From Toxonevra muliebris (lineage: Eukaryota; Arthropoda; Insecta; Diptera; Pallopteridae): a stretch of 64,000 nucleotides of DNA. The position numbers were made by a program, and so were the translations under genes. The notes beneath the pieces were generated by a model. That model ran no database searches and had not been told where the DNA came from. It was given only the letters and a program-made list of their open reading frames with translations. The stretch covers positions 110,829,388 to 110,893,387 of the forward strand of contig OY829326.1 of NCBI GenBank assembly GCA_963691655.1, in the 5' to 3' direction. Positions 9,971-22,850 of this stretch are shown piece after piece (position 1 is the first letter of the stretch; every line of letters begins with the position of its first letter).

Positions 9971-11825
9971 TGAGTTTGTTTTGCAACGCTGTGATTATAG
10001 TCCTTACTGCCTTCCAACCATTCTGGGACTGTAATATTACGTTTATTATATTCTGCGTAGAATGATACAAAATAGGAAATAATCTACAATAAAAAAATAT
10101 AACACCTGCATGACCAAGAGGAAAAAAAAACATTTTAACAAATTTTCAAGAGCGTTTCCATTTCAGAGAATATCCTTTCCGAAGTAACCTACAACAAAAA
10201 TACAATTTTCAATTTATTAAGAAACGCAAATCTGTATTTCAAGAGTTATAAAAAAGTATTAAGAGTTTGCGACTTGTTTGCAAAGCAAAATTATTTCACA
10301 TTTTATTTTTATTGAGAAAAAAAGTCAGCAACGCTTAAATTTTATTAAAAATATTAAATTAAATAATGTATTTAATAAATGTTCGTATTAATGTTGGGTA
10401 AATAAATAAGGAGATCTATAAGAAAACGCAGTAATTCTGCTAGAACAACTTTTTAGATAAATTAATAAATTTAATTAAAGTCAATAAGAAATACATTGTA
10501 AATGTTTCATTTTGATCTGAGTCATTATTTTTGGAATAGAAATGAAAGAAAATTAATAACTTTTGATATGATTTATAATAAAGATAACACAGATTTCAGC
10601 CTGTTGAATTTGATTAAGTAAAAAAAAGAAATAAAAAATTAAAAAGTGAATTTATTGCGTTTTGTTATGGACCTCCTCAAAAAGTCACTTAGCTGCTCCG
10701 TATTAGGTCGAACCAATTTTTGTGTTGGTAATTTTGCCAATTACAAATTTGTATTTTGCTGACTAATCTTTGTTAGATAAGATTAGTAGGAACCTCAACG
10801 TTTGAATTTAATTCATATTCATATCCACTCTCCTTTTTACTTATATTCATATTGAACTAAAGTTCAGAACCTCACACTCAGCTTAATGTCTGCATTTTGA
10901 TGTCATGACAAAAAAGAATGCAAAAAAAATATTTCTTAGGCAAAGAAAACATTCCAGCAGGTATTTTGAAACACTTCTCTTTGTATAAAAATACATAAAT
11001 GTTGCCTGTAAGCTTCACACATAAGAAGTGCAAAGTTAATGCATGATGCTTAGTGTTACATTGGGTTATCTATGATGTGCGATGTATTTGAAATAAGTTA
11101 ATTTCCTCACATGCTTACAAAAGATTATATACTAACAGCTGGAACAGTAGCGGCAGCAAATAATATAAGCTACAATTATTGTTTCATGATACATACGAAA
11201 CTCAAAAGTAACTAACTACAATAGCTCTCTAAAGGGCCACAAAGTAAATTTTATTTGTAATATATCTCATATGAAAAAAATGTTCATGGTATGTAGCAAG
11301 TACCAAGGCTTTTATTCTTTGGCTGAAATTTCATTTTCATGTGAAGTGTCTGCTGGATGTGCGTGTGTGTGTGCCACGTAAACTACTAAAACAAAAACAA
11401 CAACACACCAACACAATGTTACTTTACTCACTGCTGTTACACATTCACAAGTATTTAAAAATGTTGGAAAATAATAAACTACACGGTGGGCGCTTCTAGG
11501 TATTACATACAATTATTTTCTTGTTTTTATTTTCTTCATCTCCTTGTGTGGGGTATGTGTGTGTGTGTGTGAAATACTGGCAGCATAAAACACATGCCAT
11601 AACAATAATAAACTAACACCCATTATACATATGTACATACACATGTATAATGGTGCTCGTATGTTTGCATTCATGTACAGTGGTGGATAAATTATTTGTA
11701 ACTCAAACTTTATTTGTTCGAAACTCCTTCAAAATGTTAAATGAAATGAGAATTAACAATAGTGGATCAAGTCAGTTTTTTCCTCAAACTGAGTGAATTC
11801 TTACTCTCTAGACTGTAATTTATAC
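9971..11825. other. Non-coding stretch with microsatellites
   Basis: No gene recognised. A (TG)n tract lies at about 11549-11570. A hairpin with an 11-bp perfect stem (CCATTATACAT at 11620-11630 and its complement at 11643-11653, 12-nt loop) follows. A Tc1-like terminus, TACAGTGGTGGATAAATTA, begins at about 11678 with no visible partner end. Confidence 0.5.
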
Positions 11826-12620
11826 TGTAACGAAGCTCTAGCCTGGGTATCACTCGCCAAGTCCAGGGTTCGAGGCTACAGAAATTTATTTGTTACAGGG
11901 ACCGGGGCGAACTAACTTAAATTTACGAACACTACACAACACTCAATTGGGGATCTTTCCCTTCTATTTTATTTAATTTCACTTTTTATTCTACCTCAAG
12001 GCGTGGCCTTGTGGTTCCTCCTAGTGCGTGGCACTAGGGAGCACCTACTTACAATATATCGTATGGTGCGCTGCACCTTAAATTCCGCTGGACGATGGCG
12101 TGGCCTATCGCTCGAATCCCCACTAGTGCGTGGCATAGAGGAGCGTCGACCTGAATCCTGCAAATGGACCCTTTAGTACAAAAAAGAACACAAACTCACT
12201 TCGTTTTAAATTTTAACTTTTGTTTATTTAGTTTTTTTTTTTTAAATATTACTTTTTTTATTTTATTTAACTTTAGTTTATGTATTTGTCTTTTACATAT
12301 ATAACACTGTGGGGTGGACGGCGTGGCTTATCCCGATGATCCTCCTGGTGCGTGGCACTTAGGAGCGTCGATGTGCAAAAAATGGCTTCCCCAGTCACTT
12401 TCCGTTCCCTTCACTGTTCACTGGATGAGTGTGTTCACCACTCGACTATTAGTTTATGCAATTGAAGGGTTGCATTTTCGTTTTAATTTACAATTCTTCT
12501 TAGACTTAGCAATTTTACATAAAATAAAAATGTCCGTTCATGGGCAAATAATAAAAAAGTTTTCTCCCACAATAAAGGAAGGAAGAGTTTCCTTTCGCCA
12601 TTTTCTTTATTGACCAGAAA
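11826..12620. repeat. Unclassified repeat with three hairpin units
   Basis: Three copies of a GC-rich motif, GGCGTGGCC ... AGTGCGTGGCAC ... GGAGC, occur at about 12000-12045, 12096-12150 and 12318-12370 in otherwise AT-rich DNA. Each contains a hairpin of the form CTAGTGC-GTG-GCACTAG; the first has the 8-bp stem CCTAGTGC/GCACTAGG. The block starts near TGTAACGAAGC, a sequence similar to the start of the LTR-like unit at 9574. No coding sequence could be recognised. It is probably part of a retroelement or foldback element, but the class is not decidable from this window. Confidence 0.45.
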
Positions 12621-12724
12621 AATTTTAAATTTATTAGAAATAAAAAAACTTCTTTTTGGATGGGTTAAAAAACATTTTTTTTCAGATTTGGATGACTCGA
12701 ATAAAAATTTAAAATATTGTATTT

Positions 12725-12875
12725 CAAGTAAGTTAGGTTTATACGGGAGGTGGGCGTGACTGTGTTTTTATAGCCAAAAAAAAAACAATTATATTTGTAA
12801 AATTTCATCGCTATGTTTCGCATAAGATCGATTTTTTTTCGATGTAATAGGAAGTGGGGGTGGCCGTGCTCTGAT
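12725..12875. repeat. Fragment related to the 51.9-53.5 kb element
   Basis: Two units with GGAGGTGGGCGTGACTGTG (about 12745) and GGAAGTGGGGGTGGCCGTG (about 12850), separated by AAAATTTCATCGCTATG-type sequence, resemble the internal units of the element at 51867-53471 (at about 52933, 53078 and 53342). It lacks CACAGTG ends and is likely a remnant. Confidence 0.4.
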
Positions 12876-13529
12876 TAAGTTCATTTTTGCATCATGAGTT
12901 TTTTTATTTTTGGACGATGCAACGCAATAACCAAAGACGACTTCAACGGGCCTCCCGACAAAATCTATAAGTACTGGCTCCACCACGATATTAAAATTAC
13001 TGTAGGCATCTTCAACGCTAAGCTGCAAGGAGAGCCTCTTTGATGAAATGATTGAAAATTTCCTTGATAAAACTACCGAAATTGTATGAGACTGATAAGA
13101 TTCGCCGCAGCAAAAAACATAACAATTTTTAGCTGCCTGGTGATTAAAAAACACGAAATCAAATTGATCATGAAGTATGGTGACTGTGACAACCAATACA
13201 TTATCGTAATTTTTTGTTCAGTTACTTATGACTTATTTACTCTCAGTTTTCGTCTTAACCCTCTAGTTTGCAAGCCAGCCTCTAGACGGCCTTCACCAAA
13301 AGGGATGGAATTGCCACCATAAATGTTTTCTATTGCTACAGTATTTACTCTTCCTAAACGATATTACCATATCGCTTCCCAAGCTTTTAAAAAAATGCAT
13401 CAGTTTTGAGCTATGATGCGAATTACAGAAGTTAGCGACAGTCAAAGTCGAAAATTTGTGAAAAATTGGAAAATTAATTATATTGATTAATTATTTTGAT
13501 TAATTATTTTGAGTAAAAAAAAAAACAAA
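12876..13529. other. Non-coding stretch with one unexplained ORF
   Basis: The longest open frame of the window, 135 codons on the minus strand at 12789-13196, lies here. I recognise no domain in it. Its C-terminal part overlaps the repeat fragment above, so a chance frame is more likely than a gene. Nothing else recognised. Confidence 0.4.
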
Positions 13530-14824
13530 AAAGCGCGGTTCACGCAAAATTGGAACGCAGGAAAGTTGCTGTATCTTTTTAACCAGAACACTCAGAATAA
13601 CAAATAATGCATTAAATGATAAGTTTAATATTGTGTTTTAATACTATAATATTAAAAGATTCAAATTTCTTTGTTGTGCAAAAAGTTCCGGGTATTCCTT
13701 TTAATGGACCCCATCAACCTTTGAACATCCGCTCTGGATACTTTTGCGGCTATTTGGTTCCATTTTAGTAACATTGAATTCACATTTTTGACAATACCTG
13801 CATTTTTCTTCAACTTATATTTTGTAATAGCCCAGTATTTTTCGATCGGTCGAAGCTGGGGGCAATTGGGTGGATTCATAGATTTGGGCACTACATCTAC
13901 TTTATTTGTCTGATAGCGATCCATGGTTTTCTTAGAGTAGTGTTAACTGGCTAAATCAGTCCAAAACTTTACTGGCGAATGGTGGTGACGAACAAATGGC
14001 AATGGTCGTTTTGAAAGGCACTCGCTGGTGTAAATATCAGACGTCATAGAAGAGAATGTCACAAATGCCCTGGATTTGAGACCACAGCTGCAAATAGCCT
14101 GCCACACCATTGCTTTCTTTGCAAAATTTATCCATTTTTATGTACTTGAATTTTGAGGGTACATTACCACGATTCGTTGCCATATAAAATTTTTGACCTG
14201 GAAGCTGTTTAAGATCAAATTTTACGCATCATTCGTCATCCACAATAATGCATCCATTGAATTTGGTCCAAACATTATTATAAAGAAGACGAACACGTTT
14301 TTTGGCTAGCAAATTCTGTTTGTCTGTTCTATTTTGATATTTTATAGCACGATAGCACTTTAGCCCAGCTTTTATGCGTATTCGTCTAGCAGTTCTTTTG
14401 CTGGTATTGAATTTTTTGGCACGATCGTTATCCGATAGTCCGGGATTTGCTTTTGATGGACCTCAAGATCTTTGCCTTTAATTTTAGGTTAGTGGTTCCC
14501 GTTTTTTAGCTCTCTTTTAACACTAAGAGTTTCTTTATATCGTTTTATAACTCTACATACCGTTCTTTTGGAGATATTTAACACTTTCGCAATCTTTGAA
14601 CCAGACCACGACGGCTTTTCAATAAATTTGTTCACAATCAATTTTCTATTTGCAGCTTCCATTGTGCACACAATCACCAACTTGCGATCAATTAATATGA
14701 AAAATTTATCAACTAACGGTAACGGTATTATAAAGAAATCCCAGTAACAAATTTGTTGTTCTTATGACTAGGGGCGACGTGGTGATTACAACAAAGCGTG
14801 CCAATTTGGCGTGAACCGTGCTTT
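13530..14824 (-). mobile_element. DD37E Tc1/mariner-type element, inactive
   Basis: Inverted terminal repeats of 29 bp at 13530-13558 and 14796-14824 (AAAGCGCGGTTCACGC left, AAAGCACGGTTCACGC right) match at 26 of 29 positions. The enclosed minus-strand transposase is multiply broken. A TA follows the right end within a TTTAAAA context, but the left flank is an A-rich run, so the TA duplication cannot be placed with certainty. Length of about 1.3 kb fits a single-gene Tc1/mariner element. Confidence 0.8.
13661..14680 (-). pseudogene. DD37E transposase pseudogene
   Basis: On the minus strand, the N-terminal helix-turn-helix is readable from 14680 (KFIEKPSWSGSKIAKVL, then NISKRTVCRVIKRYKE). The first catalytic aspartate lies in a CIIVDDE motif (about 14235-14255), followed by LPGQKFYMATNRGNV. 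The second is in KFWTDLAS (about 13955), and the catalytic glutamate is in NCPQLRPIEKYWA. Between the second Asp and the Glu I count 37 codons, including one in-frame stop, which fits the DD37E (ITmD37E) group described from Diptera. The C-terminus ends VQRLMGSIKRNTRNF. Several frameshifts and stops separate these blocks, so no functional protein is encoded. Confidence 0.85.
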
Positions 14825-16887
14825 AAAATACTTCCCGTCATACTATCCAGATAAAAAAAACCAGCTATGGATAGCAGGGAATTTGATTTTTTTATATAAA
14901 ACATTTAATTACTTGAAACAAATTGATAGAAAGCTCATTCAACAACAAATAATTTTAGGCGTTCAAACTTTCCCCAGTTTATGATTTTTACGCCAATATT
15001 AATCAATTCCAATTTTATTAAATCAATCGAAAACTTGGGAACTACAGGGTTAAGTAATTTTCTTGCCAAAGGATCCAGTGTAAACGCATTTCCCATGTAG
15101 CTAAAGAGAGCATAACATTTTGAGCGTTTTTTTTTTTTTTTAGATGAGATAAATAATGATGAAGTCTGAGTATAGGACTTCTATTTACTAAAAACATTTT
15201 TCCCAGGTCAGTCCGTCTTCCGAAATTACCGGTAAGTAGTGCCTGTTTCGTCGTAATCATTCTCCGACTATAATACTACGTTTATTTTAGTCTGTGCATC
15301 TAGCTAATTGTCATATTTGTTCTAGTTCAAAGCATCTATATGACGACCTCTCCTTCCAATTTCGATATTCGTATCTCCCGAAATACCTATGAATTGGATT
15401 TATTTATATGACCACCACCATTTGGGTGAGGTGTTCCAAAGTTATAGTTATGGTTAAACGTCGTGTTGGTTGCGATTATGATTTTTAATTTTATTTTAAG
15501 TGAGGTCCAAAACATTAAAAATTAAATTTCCATTCCATTCCTTTTTTTTCGCTTTGAGTTGCATATGTTTTCACGATTTTAACCCTTTCCGACATTTGCA
15601 CAATATATTGGACAAGAGCATGTGAAGAAAATGTGATACACACGGTAACGGTGGCCCATTTATTGGACATCATCTGACGAACATATGAGTCACTTTACTT
15701 GAGGTCTTATTGCAGATTCGTGCTTACTGGCATCATACTACATACGTGCAATTTCATGCCTCAGAGGGTAAACATTTTTGTTAAATTTCGATTTATTTTA
15801 TATTTAATTAATATATATTTTGGTTTAATTTATTGGATTCTCATTTAGCTTATGAACTTGTTAATTTTTATTCCTTTTCGGAAATAAAAGTTTTTGTTGC
15901 AAATGATATGGCCACTACTGTTTGTATGTGTACAGTATACATACATGAAAACTCCATAACCACATAAAAACAAAAACACAAGCTCACAAAATGCACTATG
16001 TTTGTATGGTTGTGTGTGTGTTTTTCTTTCTTCCTGCTGAAGTGCGTCGTTGGCGTTTTCTTCGTCAAAAAATTACAAGTGCCACGACTTCTAAAGTAGA
16101 AACTTAAAGATAAGAAACGCTTGCTTTTAACGCATTAAGGCAAACGCGTGAAATTTAATTTCAATGCATATTAACATAGAAACTAGTTCATTCTACCATA
16201 ATTTCTTTCAATATAGCAACAAAAGTAGCGAAAAAATGGTGGGAAAAATAAATTGTGGAGCTTATGAAGTTTGCATACAACGAACAATAGGTTCATATTT
16301 AAACCTTTAAATATTTTTTAAGTGAATTTTTAATAGAAAATTTTTTATAAAAAGGTGCTGATGTGTTGATTAGCAGGAATTATTTCATTAATAAGAGAAA
16401 ACTTTCAGGATAGGTACTGTTAATATGAATAGTTTTCAATTTTGTTCGTTCTTTCCCTCTTTTGCTTAATTTCACTTTATGATTGATAACTTTAATAATT
16501 GATTAATTATTAAAAATTATATTTGAACCCGTGACTAAAATGATTATAACGATTTGATTTTTTTAATACGAAGAACCGGAGAAATAGTTAATGGATTTTG
16601 ATTTTTGTAATCGCAAATATTTCCTATCGCAAAATTAAGGAATTATGTTTTTGTAGCAAATGACTAAACATTGAAATTAAGTTTTATCAAAACATTACTT
16701 CTGCAGATGCATGATTTTGGGATATCGTCGAACTACTTAATAATTTTCAGCTTAAAATTTTTTGTAATACTGTCAATATGACTAAAACTAATGTTTGAAA
16801 GAGAGGTAATTGAATATATAATGACTAATTTATTTATTGATGATTATGACTAACTGTTTAATCATGACTAAATTTAGTCATTTCGTG
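14825..16887. other. AT-rich non-coding stretch with possible LINE tail
   Basis: A minus-strand frame at 15042-15260 begins with ALLTGNFGRRTDLGKMFLV, reminiscent of the L-TGH/F segment that precedes the Cys-rich tail in LINEs with RNase H. The next part contains a poly(A)-like run (T-run at 15127-15142), after which similarity is lost. Confidence in this remnant is low. The rest shows nothing recognisable. Confidence 0.35.
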
Positions 16888-17863
16888 CGTAAAAAATATT
16901 CATAAATAATTTTTATCAAACTGATTTTTAAATACAATAAATTAAATTAATGATACATTTGATGGACCCTATAAAATTAAAATTTTAGGAAAAATTTTCC
17001 GATTTTTTTTAATCTAAACCTCAAAAAAAAAAATGGCCAAAAGTGACAAAACATTCACAGAATAATCAAATTAAATTTTTTGAAATAAATATTATTCAAT
17101 GTGCATTCAAATGCATTTTTTTTATCGTGAACGACATAATTCCATTAGCTCATTGACTTCCCACTACTGATGATGTACCCAACCGCAAAAAAATTACCAA
17201 AAATAGTAGAGGGTCATTTTTTTCAAATGATCATCATTGGGAATTTGAGCTATTATCAATGATAAGGAATGAGGTTGAGATCTTTCGTGGTGCTCTGACC
17301 AATAATGCGTTAAAAAATAATTATATTTTAAGATTGCCTCCTAAACTGCATGGGTTTTGCTAATAAGATGGAGTTTTTGCGAAAGAACTTTTCACGTTGA
17401 ACACGAATCTGAGGTCAAAAACTTCCCATCACGTCTCGTTTTAGGAAAAAAATGGGGTCCAAGCAAATCTAATTTTACAAGGATCCGATAATTTTTTCTA
17501 TTTTTTATTAATTTTTAAACTTTTCAAACTGATTCAGGACGAAACTTTAAATCAAAAACAGTTACTGACCTAGAAAAACTATAAATGCAGGAGTTCTCAG
17601 TATCAACTTCTCTTTTTGAGTCCGTAGTCAAACCTCAAGTCGAAGAAAACAAATCCGATTTGATCGCATAGTGTAATATTTCAAATTTATTTTTTTTATA
17701 TTTGACTTTTTAAAAAAAAAACCGATGGAAATAAAAAATATCGTTAAATAGATTTTATTTTGACTTTTTTTTCCATCCATTGGCAATTAATCTCTAAAAT
17801 TAGAATAAAGTTTCCACATTTTTAGTCAGAACCCCCAAAACCCGCCCCCTAAATACGGACTTG
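16888..17863 (-). mobile_element. Non-autonomous hAT element, copy 1 (one end missing)
   Basis: The reverse complement starts CAAGTCCGTATTTAGGGGG at 17863 and runs through AATTATCGGATCCTTG and CAGATTCGTGTTCAACG blocks shared with copy 2 (33687-34443). It then reaches CATCAAATGTATCATTAATT and stops at the equivalent of GAATATTTT near 16888. The opposite terminus (CAGGGCCGTAGCC) is lost. It is longer than copy 2 by an internal segment of about 300 bp (around 17520-17760) that copy 2 lacks. No transposase is present. Confidence 0.75.
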
Positions 17864-18419
17864 TTTACACTTGTAATAGAATTCCTTGACCATAAGAATT
17901 TATATCAGTTGCCATACGGTATAAAATTCTATGGCTTGAGAAAGTCAGTATCTAGCAACTCTTGCTACTAAAACAATTATCTTGCATCTCTTGCTACCAA
18001 AACATTGAAAACCGGTAGTTCTCTAGCAACTCCTCTTAAGAACGGAAATTAATATATAATAAAAATTCACATCTCCTATGATATTAAAAACGAAAATCTC
18101 GCGCGTTTTTATTTATATTTTCAAAACACTTTCAGCTTTTGGTTCCACTAATTCCCAACGATTTCATTCACTTTGATATCGTGGTTAGTTTTTCATTTGA
18201 GATGGTCTGAGTATTTGGCAGGTTATCAAAGAGAAATTTTAGTCCATTTTAGTCCAGATCTAGAAAAGATTACATTTTAGTCCAATATTTTGAGAGTAAA
18301 TTCGAAAAACGAAAGTTCTGACAGATACACGGCTTTGTAAACGGAATCTGCGAGGTACACAAAATGGCAAGTTTCGCCATTGCCCATAGGTGGGAGCTGA
18401 AATATTGTTAGATGATAGT
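17864..18419. other. Non-coding spacer
   Basis: AT-rich, no gene recognised. CTCTAGCAACTC / CTTGCTACTAAAAC / CTTGCTACCAAAAC short repeats lie at about 17950-18025. Confidence 0.5.
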
Positions 18420-19801
18420 GTTTAACCAAAGAATGCATCACGAACAAATTTATTTGCATAAAAATTTTGTTCTATGGAGCCATAACTGCCTGCAGTTTTC
18501 ACTCAAAATTCAGTTGTTCTCATAAAACCAATGAGGGGTTGAAATAGTTTGTTTCTCTTTGTTGTTGGCTTTGTTTAATGAAAGGTTCTTTTTTTCAGGT
18601 TTTTTTTTTTTTTTTTTTTTGTTTTTCGTGCTGTAATATGAGCTAGTATTTTCATTATTTAGCAGAACTTACATCGCAAAGCCGGTGTCCTTTTATGTAT
18701 GGCACAGATTATAAAATTTAAATCCCAAGTTGTAACGCGAAAAATAGGTATTTTTCAAGATTTTTTTATCAGGTAAACTAATAAAGTTTTTTATAAAAAC
18801 TATTAATTATCTAAAAGTACATGTATTGAACTTAACTTTAACTAATCTCTATTCAAAAATATTTGAAACTTTATGAGTAATGAGCGATCCCGTCGATGCC
18901 TTTCTGGAAAACATATTTTTTGATGAGCAATATTTTGCAAATCTAGAACATTTGAAATCGTAAAATGAAATGGATTTACTTTCTAGTGATTAATCGAAGG
19001 ATGTGAAAAAATATGCATATTTAACAAAATGGCCGATTGTCAAAGTTAACAGTTCAATTTTAACTAAAAAATGCTGTTTCATTGGTAAACAAAAATTTTC
19101 CTTCGATCAATCTAGATTACTATATATTTAAAAAGCATATAAATTTGAAAATAATCGGTTTAGAAGTTGTTGAATAATCGTAGTCACTGTCTTCAATAAT
19201 GATTTTTTTGAGAAAAACGCGTTTAAAGTTGCAAATAACAAAGAGTTAAAAATTTTCTCCGGATCAACTTAAAAATTTGTTGACATATTTTTGAAAACAT
19301 ATACTTTAAGAAAATGCAAAAAAGTAGATTTTTTAAAAGTTACAACGGGAAATGCCCCCTTAAAAACTTTCTAAATCGATTGATTTCAACTTTTTATGCT
19401 TTTTCGAATACAAAAAAAAAAATATTACTAAAAAGAAATTTAGCTACGACCGTAATTTTTGGTCACAAATTGAAACAAAAAAAATTAATTAGGTTGGAAA
19501 GCAATATTGATATTCGGCAACAAGGTAAAAAAAAAACAATCACATGTACCTACATATTCTCCTCAAAAATTGATATGAAACTATACCCAGTCTCACTTGG
19601 CAGTACTCTGTAACAATATGCGAGAGCCTAAGAAAAAAAAAAAACACCATGAGAGTGCATGGGAGAGAGTAAAAGTAAAATAAAGGAGTGGTTTTGCTCT
19701 TCCTCTTTCCTGCGACCGCCCGCACCCGAAACGAAAGAAACATATTTTGGAAAAATTTTGAAAGATGCGCCTTCTATGTATTATATATTCTTTGGTTTAG
19801 C
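18420..19801 (+). mobile_element. TIR family R, copy I
   Basis: The left end is GTTTAACCAAAGAAT followed directly by GCATCACG; the right end (19764-19801) is the 38-bp form GATGCGCCTTCTATG ... TCTTTGGTTTAGC. The interior matches the reverse complement of copy II for long blocks, for example TATGAGCTAGTATTTTCATT near 18640 and AAAAGTACATGTATTGAAC near 18813. The left repeat has lost about 20 bases relative to copy II. A family C-related block (about 19210-19365) is embedded. No transposase found; class unknown. Confidence 0.7.
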
Positions 19802-19881
19802 TATAAAACTGGCAATGTACTAGAACCATGAGCCACGGCGACCATGTAGAACATATGCGCAGACTTGTTAATGGAATTTCT

Positions 19882-20375
19882 ACTTTTCTCTCTCTCTCTC
19901 TCTGTCTATCTGCGGTCTATCCCTCTCTTTTTTCAACTTCCTTCTCCTTGCCTCCTCCCCTTTCTCTACTCATCTTTTTTTCACAAATATTTTTTAGGAA
20001 GATGATTTTTTAAACTTTTTTGCTTTTAACCCGACATTTGTCCCCTCTCTATCTTCCTATATCCCTTATTTTTCTATTTTCTCTTCATTTATTTTCTTCT
20101 CTCCTTTCTTTTTCTCTCTTTGCTCCTCTCTCTCCACTCATTTCTTCTTCTTCTACACCATTTACCTTTCCTTTCGATCAATCTCTTCAGCATGCCCTTT
20201 TTAATTTATTTTTCTATTCTCTTCGCTTGTCTATTCTTATTTTTTTCCTTAGTATTTCTCCGCTTTCTTTTGGTTCCCTTTCTTTTCTTACTAAGCTCCA
20301 TTCCTCTCACTCTATCTTTCTCTCTTTACTACCTTTATCATTCTCCTATCTTCCTCTCTCTTCTTGTTTTAGTCT
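19882..20375. repeat. Long pyrimidine-rich tract
   Basis: About 500 bp of C/T-dominated plus strand, starting with (CT)n at 19886-19902 and continuing with TCTTTCTC / TTCTTCTTC patches. It produces long Ser/Leu/Phe-rich translations in several frames that are compositional artefacts. Confidence 0.8.
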
Positions 20376-22850
20376 GGTGTAGTACAGATTTATCTAAGAG
20401 AACGAAGTTTAAATTGACTTTAATATAAACAAAATTCTTAATAAATAAAATTAACACACGCTTGTAGTTAAATTTTATGTTTTATGGAGCGACAAGTAAA
20501 CTTTAACACCAAAGAGTTAGGGAAAATCGTGTATTTTTGAGTTTTCTACATCTTGGTGTAAACAATGCGTAAGCAACGACGACTACGCAGATAGCTTGGC
20601 AAATGTAGACATCTTGGTTAATCAGTAACAAGCAGATATCAATGGTGTCTAGTTCGTTTCAGCTGAGCTGATAATTTCTCTGCCCATTTTAAGAGAATTT
20701 TTCTATTATTGAGACCAAAATTGGGAGAAAATTTCATATTTGAATTTATCAACTCTTTTAAAACGAACTATACATATAAATTTTATATCAAAGTAGTTAT
20801 TTTTAGCTCATGATCAACAAAAGTTTGATATCTCTCTTATTTCCCTCAGAAAAATGTATGCCACTTCCATCAATATCAACTCATTTTGATGTGAGGAAGC
20901 TTGAAGTGGCAAGCAATATTTTTGTTCAGTTTGAGATTTATAAAACCATATTCCACTCACCGCACTCAGTTATTGTCCCTCCACTATATATATAAATATT
21001 AAAGTTATCTACGTTTTCTACTTTGTTCACGCAAGTTTTTATTTGCATGTTAAAAACTCGCCCAAAAGCGAGCAGACTTTTGCAGCACCAATAAAGTTTA
21101 AAAAATATGTTCCAAAAAGTACATAAAAAAGTTTGTAACACAACCAACCACAAGCGGATCATAGGGGGACGATTTGGGGGTAAAACAAATTAATATATCA
21201 TACATTTTTATTGTTACTCATGAAACAAAAAAAAAAAAAAAATAAAAATTAAACGACCGAAAAAATTAAAGTCAAGTCCCCCTTGCTGTAATCACAGGAT
21301 CTATTAGTGCATACTCAACCAACCTGACATACGATTAATATTCAACACAACTCATTTCTGTAGTTATTGCACTTTGCTATTTGCAATTTACAATAAACAT
21401 TAAAATTTTTATATTTCTCTGAACAATATTGCAGTAAAGAAAAGTTCACATAAGTTTTTCGAAAATTCTTATTTGCTAGCACTGCATGAACACTTAAAAT
21501 AAAAAAAAAAACTTAATTATATTTTACAATCAAACAAATAAACACATAACGGAAGTAGTAACTGGAACTGCAACTGCGTTTCAACTTTTTGCTATGAGTT
21601 GATGAAAATGGCAGCCATGTCGTATGATTAACTTTTTGCATTCGCCATAAAAAATACACAAGAAATCAAAGTTATTTCTGGCATTTAACGCAAAGCATTG
21701 AGTGAATAAAATAAAATACACAAAATACAACCAAAACAAAACTATAAAAATATTGCGGGTATGTACGAGAATTGATGCGTTGCTTGCGAAAAAATATTTA
21801 ATAGAAAAAGTTTTCAACTTTATCGTTATAAGTGAATTTTACAAAAAAAAAAAAAAATCCAAGATAAAATGAACGAATACACAAAAACTTTGCAATGTTC
21901 GATACACGCAAAATTTCCTTCATTGCATTCGTTGTAGAATACTTAGTTGGTTTTTCTCAACAGTTGTCAGTTTTAAGTATCCACTTTTTGCAAAAGTTGA
22001 ATGAGCAAAATGCATTTTAATTGAGACATCTATTAAAAATTATTAAGAACTGTCGAAAAGTTTTCTCTCTACACTTTTTTCGTTCACTTTTACGTTCATT
22101 TCTAGCGTAAAACTCGTTTTGAAGTTATTGTAAATAGAGTGCTATACAAAAGTAATATAAAGTACAATAATTCCATGTGAAATTTTCAGTCAGTTTTGTT
22201 TACATTTTCAGAAATTGCATGTTTCACATAAATACTGAACTATGAAAACTGTGGCGGTAAAAGTTAAACTAAAATTGTAAAATAGAGGAACAACTGTTTT
22301 TTTTTTACTTTATGATTTTGAGAAATTTTGTCGGCAAATGTTTTTTAGTTCCATTATTCGAGAAACTTATGAAATTTTTAGACAGAGCCAGTCAAGTAAG
22401 ATACGCCAAAATACTTAGTTCGAATAACTGAATGTGTAGCGGTCGACTTATTATTATGACTTATAAAGCCTGAAAAGAAAAAAAAAATAACGTTTATTAA
22501 TAAACATAAAACTAAAATATTTCGGTACCTATACTTCGCCCATGCTTGTTTTTATCTGCTATGTCCTCGTAATCGTTGTATCATTTCAGTAATGCTTGCT
22601 TTTTCAAATTTTTTTATGGTGTGGTGAGTTTGTCACTTATCAGCTGAATATCAATATATTGTGCGGTTGATCGAGGAATGGATCAATATATCGTGTAGTT
22701 TGGGTAGTAGCAAATTTTCATTCACACATGAATATGGATAGTACTTATTTTCATACCTGTAGAAAGGAAGGAAATGAAAGATGACCTTAGTCATATCGCA
22801 ATTTGATTTATGTAGGTATGAATTTTTCGAACTACAAATAAGATAAAAAA
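20376..22850. other. AT-rich non-coding stretch
   Basis: No gene, RNA or element termini recognised over about 2.5 kb. It contains an A-run at 21227-21242 and another at 21843-21856. Confidence 0.55.

Noticed and set aside
12789..13196. 135-codon minus-strand ORF, the longest in the window
   Set aside because: No domain recognised, overlaps a repeat fragment, and the length is compatible with chance in 64 kb; kept only as a note.
15585..15775. AACCCTTTCCGAC ... CTCAGAGGGTAAAC as a small TIR element
   Set aside because: Only a few bases (CCCT/AGGG) pair, with no duplication or second copy.
20020..20428. Two overlapping plus-strand frames of 100-120 codons
   Set aside because: They lie entirely in the pyrimidine-rich tract; Ser/Leu/Phe-rich translation in all frames is compositional.
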